A DNA stretch of 64,000 nt. It comes from Ruania zhangjianzhongii. GTDB lineage: Bacteria > Actinomycetota > Actinomycetes > Actinomycetales > Beutenbergiaceae. Made by a program: the position numbers and the translations under genes. Of the stretch, positions 26,027 to 33,541 are shown in pieces. The notes beneath the pieces are model-generated. The model was given only the letters and a program-made list of their open reading frames with translations. It was not told the origin of the DNA and searched no databases. Every line of letters begins with the position of its first letter. Within the stretch, counting starts at the first letter, position 1. The stretch is from contig NZ_CP042828.1 in assembly GCF_008000995.1 (NCBI RefSeq), positions 4,330,882 through 4,394,881 of the forward strand. The letters are read 5' to 3'.

Positions 26027-26119
26027 GCCCCGCGTCCGCGCGGCTTGGCCGTTGCCTGCACCCGTCTCCAGCGTGGGAGCAGAACGGTCGAAGTTTGCTG
26101 TGATGCTTCTTGGCCGCTA

Positions 26120-26138
26120 CGTTAACGCATGTTCATGC
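26120..26138. promoter_or_regulatory. Palindromes ahead of the DUF4038 gene
   Basis: CGTTAACG (26120-26127) and GCATG-TT-CATGC (26127-26138) are adjoining inverted repeats in an AT-richer patch, 55 bases before the DUF4038 gene start. They could be operators for a regulator encoded elsewhere. No riboswitch-like structure was recognised in 26027-26192. Confidence 0.35.
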
Positions 26139-26192
26139 ATAGGCGCTTGGATATCTGGCAAAGGGCGTCTCACCAACATTCGCGGAGGCAAC

Positions 26193-27737
26193 GTGTCTAA
26201 CGACGGACCGGACAAGATCGCCGATGGCTCACACCCTGGACTCTCCCGACGGCGGATGCTCGCCGCCAGCGTCGCGGCGGGGATAGGGGCCGCGGGCGCA
26301 GGTGGACTCCCGGCGGCTGCCGATCCGGGCGATGAGTCGACCAGCGGCGGGCAACTGGCCGATCTGCCAGGCCCGTGGGAGAACGGGAAGCTGATGGTCT
26401 CCGAAGACGGACGCTTCCTGCAGCACGAGAACGGAACGCCGTTCTTCTGGCTGGCCGATACCGCGTGGCTGCTGCACAAGCTGTCCCGGGAGGAGATGGG
26501 GCAGTACTTCGACAACCGACAGGAGAAGCAGTACAACGTGGTGCTCCTGCAGGTCATCCCGGCCAACCTGGAGTTCGCGGACTACTACGGGAACTCACCG
26601 TTCATCCGCAACAACATCCGCCGGCCGAACCCCGAGTACTGGGACCACATCACGCACATGGTGGAGGTAGCGGCACAGGCGGGGATCTACATGGCGATGA
26701 ACGCCGTCTGGCGCAACATCGTCAAGGACGGTCTGATGTCCGCCACCGATGCGGCGTGGTACGGACGATGGCTGGCCCGCCGCTACCGGGACTACCCGAA
26801 CATCGTCTGGCTGATCGGCGGCGACGCACCCGGCCACGAGAAGATGGAGGTCTGGCTCAGCCTGGCCGAGGCGATCCGAGGCCAGGACCCGGACCACCTG
26901 ATGACGTTCCACCCGAACGGCCGGTTCTCCTCCTCGACGTGGTTCCACAACGAGTCCTGGCTCGACTTCAACATGTTCCAGTCCGGGCACCGCAACTACG
27001 AGCAGACCTACAGCGGGGTCTCGCCGACCTACAACAGCATCGACGTGCCGACCTATTGGAAGGCCGAGGACAACTGGATGTATGTGCACGAGGACCACGC
27101 GCGCTACCCAGCCAAGCCGACCATGGACGGCGAGCCGAGCTACGAGCATGTGCACCAGGGACTGCACGACTTCTCCACGCCGTTCTGGGACGACACCGAC
27201 ACCCGCCGCTACGCGTACTGGTCCGTCTTCGGCGGTTCCTGCGGCCACACCTACGGCAACGGCGGCGTGATGCCGATGCACGTTCCCTCGGACGGGCCGG
27301 TGAACGGCTACGACGTCGCCGAGTACTGGTACGAGACGATGGACGATCCGGGCGCCGGGCAGCTGCAGCACATGAAGAACCTGATGCTGTCCAGGCCCTA
27401 TTTCCAGCGAATCCCCGGCCCGACGATGTTCGACGGGGACCCCGGGTTCCGCCACGACCGCCTGGTGGCGACCTACGGGGAGCACTACGCGTTCGCCTAC
27501 ATCCACACCGGCCGCTCGTTCTCGCTGCAACTGGGGCACGTCACCGGCGACCGGGTGGTGGCGTGGTGGTACGACCCGAGGACGGGAGAAGCGTCCCGCA
27601 TCGGCGAGTACGACAACATCGGAGTTCGGACGTTCAGCCCGCCCGGAGGCAAGCAGGTAGGCAACGACTGGGTCCTGGTGCTGGACGACGCTTCCCAGCA
27701 GTTCGGGAAACCAGGAGAGCCGATGGACCAGTCGTGA
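26193..27737 (+). CDS. Tat-exported DUF4038 glycoside hydrolase-like protein
   Basis: 514-residue secreted protein. A twin-arginine signal (LSRRRMLAASVAAGIGAAG) ends near residue 45. The DUF4038 barrel, related to the GH140 apiosidase, opens with GRFLQHENGTPFFWLADTAW and includes ANLEFADYYGNSPF, YPNIVWLIGGDAPG and KPTMDGEPSYEHV, whose acidic residues fit the active site. A C-terminal beta-domain (about 430-514, HTGRSFSLQLGHVTGDRVVA and WWYDPRTGE) matches the collagenase-like domain that follows DUF4038. CGGAGG lies six bases before the GTG. It stands alone without transporter or sugar-kinase partners. Confidence 0.85.
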   Translation: MSNDGPDKIADGSHPGLSRRRMLAASVAAGIGAAGAGGLPAAADPGDESTSGGQLADLPGPWENGKLMVSEDGRFLQHENGTPFFWLADTAWLLHKLSREEMGQYFDNRQEKQYNVVLLQVIPANLEFADYYGNSPFIRNNIRRPNPEYWDHITHMVEVAAQAGIYMAMNAVWRNIVKDGLMSATDAAWYGRWLARRYRDYPNIVWLIGGDAPGHEKMEVWLSLAEAIRGQDPDHLMTFHPNGRFSSSTWFHNESWLDFNMFQSGHRNYEQTYSGVSPTYNSIDVPTYWKAEDNWMYVHEDHARYPAKPTMDGEPSYEHVHQGLHDFSTPFWDDTDTRRYAYWSVFGGSCGHTYGNGGVMPMHVPSDGPVNGYDVAEYWYETMDDPGAGQLQHMKNLMLSRPYFQRIPGPTMFDGDPGFRHDRLVATYGEHYAFAYIHTGRSFSLQLGHVTGDRVVAWWYDPRTGEASRIGEYDNIGVRTFSPPGGKQVGNDWVLVLDDASQQFGKPGEPMDQS

Positions 27738-27909
27738 AGCCACCCACCCCCTCGCTCGCTCGTCCTCCCGCCCGGCGGACGGTCCGGCGCACCGTCCGGA
27801 GCTGAGCAGGGCACCCACTAGGCTCATCGCGAGCTGCCGCGCGAGGATGACCTCGCGCGGACGGCACTGGGAAGGCGAGCGCCGGGAGCGGGAGGAGCAG
27901 GACACGAAC

Positions 27910-28422
27910 GTGGACGAGGACGCAGCCCTGGAGGATGTGGCGATCGCGCGTGCGCTGCGCGCGCACACCCGCACCCTGTTGGTGATGTGCGCCGCGTGTG
28001 CAGTGCTGGCCCTGGTCGGCGCGGGAGCGCTGAGCATGGCCGGGCAGTACCGCAGCGATGTGCGGGTGGTGGCGGGACTGACCATGCTCGGCGGTGCACA
28101 GCTGCTCGCGATCGCCGCCGCCGCGATCGCCGGCCTCGGCTGGATGGGCATCGCCCGCGGTGTCGGTGAGCCGGGGAGCCGGACCAGCCAGGATGCCGTC
28201 CGGCGCGAGCTCCCACAGCGTGAGATCGCCCGCACCGCGCGGCGCCTGGCCGTGCTGCTGCGCGTCATCATCGCCCTCGCCGTAGTCGGGGTGACGATCT
28301 GGGCGATCGTGGATATCGGTGCCGTGATCGGTGCCGCTGTCGGCGCCGTACTGCTGGTGCAGGTGGCGGTGGTGCTCGCGATCGTGCGGGTGAACGTGCT
28401 GCTGCGACCCCGGCTGCCCTGA
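27910..28422 (+). CDS. Small integral membrane protein, unknown
   Basis: 170-residue protein with four hydrophobic segments in two pairs: about 22-40 and 55-82, then 115-135 and 140-162, separated by a charged loop (VRRELPQREIARTARR). I do not recognise the family. The in-frame ATG at 27847 has no ribosome site, while the GTG at 27910 is preceded by GGAGGAG at a 12-base spacing, so the GTG is preferred with low certainty. It converges with the next gene, 11 bases away. Confidence 0.6.
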   Translation: MDEDAALEDVAIARALRAHTRTLLVMCAACAVLALVGAGALSMAGQYRSDVRVVAGLTMLGGAQLLAIAAAAIAGLGWMGIARGVGEPGSRTSQDAVRRELPQREIARTARRLAVLLRVIIALAVVGVTIWAIVDIGAVIGAAVGAVLLVQVAVVLAIVRVNVLLRPRLP

Positions 28423-28433
28423 CGACGCTGGAG

Positions 28434-28709
28434 TTACCGGACGATCAGCCAGACCACGATCAGCACGGCGAGTATCAGCAGGGTGACCGGCCAGTTCGTG
28501 CGCCGGCCACCGCCGTCGTGACCGTACTGCCGGCGCCGGCGGTAGGACCGGTATCCGGAACCGGACGACCGTGACCGTGACCGTGACCGGCTGGAGAACG
28601 ATGAGCCCGATGACCGCCGGCGGGAGGACCCGAACGAGCTCCCACCGCCGGACCTGCTCCGAAACCGCGAGCCGCCGCTTCGCCTGAACCCGCCCATCCG
28701 CTTACCCAT
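28434..28709 (-). CDS. Ser/Arg/Gly-rich tail-anchored protein, unknown
   Basis: 91-residue protein: a basic Ser/Arg/Gly-rich N-terminal two thirds with SRSRSRS runs, then a single hydrophobic C-terminal helix (WPVTLLILAVLIVVWLIV) ending at the last residue. It would sit as a tail-anchored protein with a basic cytoplasmic region able to bind nucleic acid or acidic lipid, which is inference. TAGGTT ends seven bases before the ATG, with no ribosome site, so it is likely leaderless. Confidence 0.6.
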   Translation of the reverse strand: MGKRMGGFRRSGGSRFRSRSGGGSSFGSSRRRSSGSSFSSRSRSRSRSSGSGYRSYRRRRQYGHDGGGRRTNWPVTLLILAVLIVVWLIVR

Positions 28710-28716
28710 GGCACAC

Positions 28717-28722
28717 AACCTA
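28717..28722 (-). promoter_or_regulatory. -10 box for the Ser/Arg-rich gene
   Basis: The minus strand reads TAGGTT, seven bases from the ATG at 28709, the same spacing as at radA and acuC. Confidence 0.35.
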
Positions 28723-28746
28723 GCCAATTCCGCGCGAGGGCGGGCC

Positions 28747-29271
28747 TCAGTCCAGCTGGCGAAGCATCCGCGTGTTACCCAACGTGTTCGGCTTCACCCG
28801 CGCCAGGTCCAGGAACTCGGCGATACCGTCGTCCCGGGAGAGCAGCAGCTCCAGGTAGACCTCCCGGTCCACCACCTCGCCCTCGATCGGTGCGAACCCG
28901 TGACCGGTGAAGAAGTCCACCTCGAAAGTCAGGCAGAACACCCGGGTCAGCCGGTACTCCCGGGCCCGGTCGAGCAGCGCCTCGAGCAGCTCGTGCCCCA
29001 CCCCGGTGCCGCGCCGGTCGGCACGGACCGCCAGCGTGCGCACCTCGCCGAGGTCTTCCCACATCACGTGCAGCGCGCCACAGCCGACGACGTCACCGGT
29101 GCTGGGGTCCTCGGCGACCAGGAACTCCGGGACCGACTCGTAGTAGCCAACCAGGTCCTTGGCCAGCAGGATGCGCTCCTCCGCATAGGGGTCCACGATC
29201 GTGCGGATGGCGCGTGCGTCAGCGGGCAGTGCGGGGCGAATCACCAGGTGGGGCTGGTCGGCAGCTTTCAC
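28747..29271 (-). CDS. Amino-acid N-acetyltransferase (ArgA-like GNAT)
   Basis: 174-residue GNAT enzyme. Core motifs: VIRPALPADARAIRTIVDPY at the start, GEVRTLAVRADRRGTGVGHE with the acetyl-CoA loop RRGTGVG, and YRLTRVFCLTFEVDFFTGHG, which resembles the C-terminal domain of N-acetylglutamate synthases. Short stand-alone ArgA-type enzymes occur in actinobacteria (Rv2747-like), so a role in arginine synthesis is possible. The GTG start is four bases after the SorC regulator stop, so it is probably co-transcribed with it. Confidence 0.8.
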   Translation of the reverse strand: MKAADQPHLVIRPALPADARAIRTIVDPYAEERILLAKDLVGYYESVPEFLVAEDPSTGDVVGCGALHVMWEDLGEVRTLAVRADRRGTGVGHELLEALLDRAREYRLTRVFCLTFEVDFFTGHGFAPIEGEVVDREVYLELLLSRDDGIAEFLDLARVKPNTLGNTRMLRQLD

Positions 29272-29275
29272 CTGC

Positions 29276-30241
29276 TCAGCCTGCCACGCTCTCGGGACTT
29301 AGTCGCTCCAACAGCAGCCGCGCGGTCGTCTCGTCCGTGACCAGATCGGTAGCCACCCGGGCGCGCAGCGCACCGAGCAGCGCAGGGACCTTCGCCGCAC
29401 CGACCGCCACACAGACCCGGCGGCCCAGAGTGCGCAGCTCATGCGGTGTCGGGCCGGTCGCTCGGGCGTTGATGGCGATATCCCGGTAGGTGCCGTCCTC
29501 GCGCAGGAAAACGGTGCACACATCCCCCACCACCCGGTCAGCCGCCAGCTCGTTCATCTCCGTATCGTCCAGATACCCCGCGTTGTACACGTGCGAGGGC
29601 ACGTCGGCGGCGAGCGCGCCGACTCCGAACAGGGCGAGGTCCACCCGCCGCTGCACGGCCAGCACCCGACGGATGCTGCGCTCGCGCCACATCGCCTCTT
29701 TGGTCTCGGCGAAGTCGAAGAACGCCGGCACCGGGAACAGGTACGGCGTGGAGTCGAACTCGGTGGCGATCGTCGAGACCAGATCGCCGGCGTAGGTGAC
29801 GCCGCCCGCGTAGGTGTTCGCCGCTCCGTTCAGCTGCACCACGATGCTGCCGCGGGCCGGGCTGGGGTTCAGGTGCCGGGTGATCGCGGTCACCGTGGTG
29901 CCCCAGGCCACGCCGACCACCATGTCCGGACGGACCCACTCGGTGACCAGACCGGCGGCCACCATCGCCACCTGTTCCAGCCGTTGCACCTCGCTGGCAC
30001 GTTCGCGCACGGGCACCACGTGCGCCACGATGCCGAAGGTCGCCGCCAGCCGATGTCCGAGATCGGCACCAGTGCCGCTAGGGCGGCGCAACGAGATGCG
30101 CACGATGCCCTCGTCCCGGGCAGCCTTGATCAGGCGGGACACGGTGGACCGGGAGACGCCGAGCGTCCCGGCGATGACCTCCATGGTCTGGTCCTGGAGG
30201 TAGTACATCGTCGCGGCACGGTACGCATCGTCCTCACGCAC
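29276..30241 (-). CDS. SorC/DeoR-type sugar-binding transcriptional regulator
   Basis: 321-residue regulator. The N-terminal HTH is MYYLQDQTMEVIAGTLGVSR followed by STVSRLIKAARDEGIV. The sugar-binding domain follows, with VVGVAWGTTVTAITRHLNPS, QLNGAANTYAGGVTYAGDLV and GVGALAADVPSHVYNAGYL, which resembles the SorC effector fold that binds phosphorylated sugars. The frame is open to 30436, but the GTG at 30241 has AAAGGA eight bases ahead. It is divergent from glpK, with two tandem palindromes between them; control of glycerol kinase by a glycolytic or glycerol-derived phosphate is a reasonable inference. Confidence 0.88.
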   Translation of the reverse strand: MREDDAYRAATMYYLQDQTMEVIAGTLGVSRSTVSRLIKAARDEGIVRISLRRPSGTGADLGHRLAATFGIVAHVVPVRERASEVQRLEQVAMVAAGLVTEWVRPDMVVGVAWGTTVTAITRHLNPSPARGSIVVQLNGAANTYAGGVTYAGDLVSTIATEFDSTPYLFPVPAFFDFAETKEAMWRERSIRRVLAVQRRVDLALFGVGALAADVPSHVYNAGYLDDTEMNELAADRVVGDVCTVFLREDGTYRDIAINARATGPTPHELRTLGRRVCVAVGAAKVPALLGALRARVATDLVTDETTARLLLERLSPESVAG

Positions 30242-30266
30242 TCGTTCATCCTTTCCGCGAACAGCC

Positions 30267-30302
30267 TGCACGTTCGTGCACGATGGTTGCGCACTCGTGC
30301 GC
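30267..30302. promoter_or_regulatory. Tandem SorC-type operators
   Basis: TGCACG-TT-CGTGCA (30267-30280) and GCGCAC-TC-GTGCGC (30289-30302) are perfect 6-bp inverted repeats sharing the core GCAC-N4-GTGC. Their centres are 22 bases apart, about two helical turns, so two dimers or a tetramer could bind one face. They lie 26 bases upstream of the SorC start and over 130 bases before glpK. Confidence 0.65.
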
Positions 30303-30434
30303 TCGAGGCAACTATGGCGGTCAGGACACCGTGCAACCACACCGACGTGCCGGGCGGGTGCCGCAACCAGTGCGTGGTGAGGAAGCGTCGAGAAATTCCG
30401 CCTCGGCGGAGCCCTCCAACACCGAAGGAACGAC

Positions 30435-31952
30435 ATGCCTGACTATGTACTCGCCATCGATCAGGGCACCACGAGCTCCCGGGCGATCATCTTCAACCAC
30501 TCCGGTCAGATCGTGGAGAGCGGCCAGATCGAGCATGAGCAGATCTTTCCGAAAGCCGGCTGGGTGGAACATGACCCGCAGGAGATCTGGCGGAACACCC
30601 GTGAGGTCGTCGGGCTGGCGCTCGCCCGCGCGAGCCTGAGCAAGAGCGATATCGCTGCCGTGGGCATCACCAACCAGCGCGAGACCACCGTGGTCTGGGA
30701 CAAGAACACCGGTGAGCCGGTCTACAACGCCATCGTGTGGCAGGACACCAGGACCCAGAAGATCGTCGACGAGTTGGGCGGCCAGGAGGGCGCGGACAAG
30801 TACAAGGCCACGGTCGGCCTTCCGCTGGCCACCTACTTCTCCGGGCCGAAGATCCGCTGGATCCTGGAGAACGTCGAAGGCGTACGCGCCAAGGCCGAGG
30901 CCGGGGACCTGCTGTTCGGCAACACTGACGCCTGGATCCTGTGGAACATGACCGGCGGCGTCAACGGTGGCGTGCACGTGACCGACGTGACCAACGCCTC
31001 GCGCACCATGCTGATGGACCTGAAGACGCTGCAGTGGGACTCCGAGATCGCGGCGGACATGGGCATTCCGATGTCGATGTTGCCGGAGATCCGCTCCTCC
31101 TCCGAGGTCTACGGCAAGGGTCGCGAGGGTGGCATGGTGCCCGGGGTACCGATCGCCGGGATCCTCGGCGACCAGCAGGCGGCTACCTTCGGCCAGGCGT
31201 GCTTCGAGGTCGGGATGGCCAAGAACACCTACGGCACCGGCAACTTCATGCTGATCAACACCGGCGAGGAGGCCATCCCCTCCGAGAACGGTCTGCTGAC
31301 TACCGTGGCCTACAAGATCGGCGACCAGAAGCCGATCTACGCCTTGGAGGGCTCGATCGCGGTGACCGGCTCCCTGGTGCAGTGGCTCCGGGACAACCTG
31401 GGCCTGATCAGCGAGGCACCGCAGGTCGAGGCCTTGGCCAAGACGGTCGACGACAACGGCGGCGCCTACTTCGTGCCGGCATTCTCCGGATTGTTCGCCC
31501 CGTACTGGCGCTCGGACGCCCGCGGCGCCCTGGTGGGCATGACCCGGTTCGTGAACAAGGGCCACATCGCCCGCGCCGCGCTGGAGGCCACCGCCTACCA
31601 GACCCGCGAGGTGGTCGATGCGATGAACGCCGACTCCGGGGTGAACCTCAGCGAGCTGAAGGTCGACGGCGGAATGGTCGCCAACGAGCTGCTGATGCAG
31701 TTCCAGGCCGACATCCTCGGTGTGGACGTGATCCGCCCCGAGGTCGCCGAGACCACCGCCCTGGGTGCGGCCTACGCCGCGGGCATCGCCGTCGGCTTCT
31801 GGTCCGGAGAGCAGGACGTGATCGACAACTGGGCCGAGGGCAAGCGCTGGACGCCACAGCTGGACGCCGACGAGCGCGAGCGCCTGCACCGGAACTGGAA
31901 GAAGGCGGTGACCAAGACCTTCGACTGGGTGGACGAGGACACCCCGGCCTGA
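30435..31952 (+). CDS. glpK: Glycerol kinase
   Basis: 505-residue FGGY kinase that phosphorylates glycerol to glycerol 3-phosphate. The N-terminal [17 protein letters not shown] and [17 protein letters not shown] are the substrate and ATP motifs, and [20 protein letters not shown] and [17 protein letters not shown] lie in the middle. The length and motifs match GlpK closely rather than xylulokinase-like relatives. GAAGGAA precedes the ATG. No glycerol facilitator or glycerol 3-phosphate dehydrogenase is nearby. A long hairpin lies 71 bases after the stop. Confidence 0.95.
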   Translation: MPDYVLAIDQGTTSSRAIIFNHSGQIVESGQIEHEQIFPKAGWVEHDPQEIWRNTREVVGLALARASLSKSDIAAVGITNQRETTVVWDKNTGEPVYNAIVWQDTRTQKIVDELGGQEGADKYKATVGLPLATYFSGPKIRWILENVEGVRAKAEAGDLLFGNTDAWILWNMTGGVNGGVHVTDVTNASRTMLMDLKTLQWDSEIAADMGIPMSMLPEIRSSSEVYGKGREGGMVPGVPIAGILGDQQAATFGQACFEVGMAKNTYGTGNFMLINTGEEAIPSENGLLTTVAYKIGDQKPIYALEGSIAVTGSLVQWLRDNLGLISEAPQVEALAKTVDDNGGAYFVPAFSGLFAPYWRSDARGALVGMTRFVNKGHIARAALEATAYQTREVVDAMNADSGVNLSELKVDGGMVANELLMQFQADILGVDVIRPEVAETTALGAAYAAGIAVGFWSGEQDVIDNWAEGKRWTPQLDADERERLHRNWKKAVTKTFDWVDEDTPA

Positions 31953-31960
31953 CCGGCAAC

Positions 31961-32007
31961 CGGACCTGGCACGCCACCGGGCCACCGGACCTGGCACGCC
32001 ACCGGGC
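31961..32007. repeat. 22-bp direct repeat after glpK
   Basis: CGGACCTGGCACGCCACCGG plus GC occurs at 31961-31982 and again at 31986-32007, a period of 25 bases. It lies between the glpK stop and the long hairpin. Confidence 0.75.
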
Positions 32008-32022
32008 AACCGGGCCACCGGG

Positions 32023-32092
32023 CAACGGAGGTAACTTCGGGGATCGGAGGTGAGGTACATCCTCTCTCCGATCCCCGAAGTTGCCTCCGTTG
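32023..32092. repeat. Palindromic intergenic repeat, copy A
   Basis: Arms of 27 bases at 32023-32049 and 32066-32092 pair with one mismatch (CAACGGAGGTAACTT... with ...AAGTTGCCTCCGTTG). The 16-base loop can form a further GAGG/CCTC stem. No T-run follows, so it is not a classical terminator. The right arm closely matches the hairpin at 7861-7885 and resembles that at 44656-44679, marking a repeat family. Confidence 0.8.
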
Positions 32093-32153
32093 TTGCGGCA
32101 CCGCCGGGGACCGCGAGTTGCCTCGGCCGGTGACGGCGGTCCAGGCTGCGGGT

Positions 32154-33080
32154 ATGGACGCGAATTCCGCCAGGATCGGCGTGATCGGGCTGGGCACGAT
32201 GGGGGCCGAGATGGCCCAGCATATTGCCGCCGAGCATGCGGGCACCGGTGTGCTGGTGCACTCCCGACGGCGAGAGAGTGCCGCGGATGCCGAGGCGGCC
32301 GGAGCGCACTGGGCCGCCACGCCCGCAGAGATCGGCGCCAGCTGCGCAGTGGTGGTCACGGTGCTACCGGACCTGCCGGAACTGGAGCAGGTGCTCGCCG
32401 GTTCGGACGGTCTGCTCGCCGGGCTGACCCGACCGACCGGTCCGGCCGGGCAGGACCGCCGGGCCACACCCACAGTGCTGGTGATCTGCTCCACCTCCTC
32501 CCCCGGCGGAGTGCGCCGAATGGCCGCCGATCTGGAGGCGCGCACCGGCGGACTGCTGCACTGCGTGGACGCCCCGCTCAGCGGCGGCCGGGAGGGTGCC
32601 ACGGCCGCGACGCTGTCCATCTTCGCAGGCGGCAGTGCCGCAGATGTGGCTACGGCAACACCGGCACTCGCTCCCTGTGGCCGGGTGGTGCACCTGGGCC
32701 CGCTGGGCGCCGGTCAGGTGGCGAAGGCCTGCAACCAGCTAATCGTGGCTGCCACCACGGTCGCACTGGCCGAGAGCGCAGTGCTCGCCGAACGGTCCGG
32801 GCTGGACCTGGCCGCCCTGTTCGACATCCTCGGCGGTGGCTACGCCGGCAGCCGGCTGCTCGAGGTCAAGGCCGATAAGCTCACCCACCGCGACCACAGC
32901 CCGGACAGCCCCGCCAGGCTGATGATCAAGGACCTCCAGTTCGTTCTGGACGAGGCCGAGACGACCGGCACCCCCGACGAGCACGTCCGCCTCCTGCAAG
33001 ACCTCTACCGCCAGGTGGTCGGTGCTGGGCTGGGCGATCTGGACTCCACTGTGGTGCAGCGCTACCTAGCCGAACGCTGA
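32154..33080 (+). CDS. NAD(P)-dependent beta-hydroxyacid dehydrogenase
   Basis: 308-residue enzyme of the 3-hydroxyisobutyrate/6-phosphogluconate/tartronate semialdehyde reductase family. The Rossmann motif IGVIGLGTMGAEMAQHIA begins near residue 7, the substrate-site motif is DAPLSGGREGATAATL, and the catalytic Lys lies in GAGQVAKACNQLIVAA. The exact substrate is open; tartronate semialdehyde and glyoxylate are the usual candidates. The ATG at 32154 is chosen because it sits right before the fold; it has no clear ribosome site. Confidence 0.83.
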   Translation: MDANSARIGVIGLGTMGAEMAQHIAAEHAGTGVLVHSRRRESAADAEAAGAHWAATPAEIGASCAVVVTVLPDLPELEQVLAGSDGLLAGLTRPTGPAGQDRRATPTVLVICSTSSPGGVRRMAADLEARTGGLLHCVDAPLSGGREGATAATLSIFAGGSAADVATATPALAPCGRVVHLGPLGAGQVAKACNQLIVAATTVALAESAVLAERSGLDLAALFDILGGGYAGSRLLEVKADKLTHRDHSPDSPARLMIKDLQFVLDEAETTGTPDEHVRLLQDLYRQVVGAGLGDLDSTVVQRYLAER

Positions 33081-33350
33081 GCCAACCCGCCAACCCGCCA
33101 ACCCGCCAACCCCGCCAACCCCGCCACCAACCTCACCCGGCCACCCCGCCCGCAGCTCCACCCAGCCCGCAGTCCCATCCCGGGCGATTCGGCAGCCAGC
33201 CCGCCCGCAGTCCCACCCAGCCCGCAGGCCCACCCGAGGCGATTCGGCAGCCAGCCCGCAGAGGCGATACCGCGGAGCACTACTCACCGTGCCAAGTAAC
33301 GACTGAATGGATTCAGCAGGCGAGAGCAGGCGAGAGCAGGCGAGAGCGGG
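33081..33350. repeat. GC-rich short tandem repeats, non-coding
   Basis: The 461-base gap before the Gfo/Idh/MocA gene begins with AACCCGCC units repeated at 33083-33130. Two copies of GCGATTCGGCAGCCAGCCCGC follow at 33183 and 33239, and CAGGCGAGAG is repeated three times near 33319-33350. No conserved ORF was found. It looks like slippage-derived sequence; the promoter and operators occupy 33424-33513. Confidence 0.6.
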
Positions 33351-33423
33351 CACTGGGCTGCGGATAGGTACGGGCGGGGCCGGACAGGCGCTGGCGCACG
33401 GCCGCGAGAATCTCAAGGAGTGG

Positions 33424-33434
33424 GAAACGGTTTC
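33424..33434. promoter_or_regulatory. LacI-type operator 1
   Basis: GAAAC-G-GTTTC is a perfect palindrome of the LacI-family type, 33 bases before the -35 box of the Gfo/Idh/MocA gene. It resembles the sites at 33500-33513 and 44384-44395. Confidence 0.55.
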
Positions 33435-33466
33435 TAGTCGACCGGCCGCTTAGCGGCGCGGCTCAG

Positions 33467-33496
33467 TTGACATGACAAGTCTTCGTTGACTAGTTT
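33467..33496 (+). promoter_or_regulatory. Promoter of the Gfo/Idh/MocA-GH43-LacI operon
   Basis: TTGACA (33467-33472) and TAGTTT (33491-33496) are 18 bases apart. The -10 box is followed at once by the second LacI-type palindrome. Confidence 0.5.
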
Positions 33497-33499
33497 ATC

Positions 33500-33513
33500 A
33501 GAAATCGGTTTCT
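33500..33513. promoter_or_regulatory. LacI-type operator 2
   Basis: AGAAA-TCGG-TTTCT lies where the transcript would begin, centred about 77 bases from operator 1. Two sites flanking one promoter would allow repression by looping. Confidence 0.55.
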
Positions 33514-33541
33514 CGCCGCTGACCGCTACCTTGTCGACAGG

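Noticed and set aside
26027-26192. Possible riboswitch ahead of the DUF4038 gene
   Set aside because: Only short palindromes are visible; no known riboswitch core or terminator alternative was recognised.
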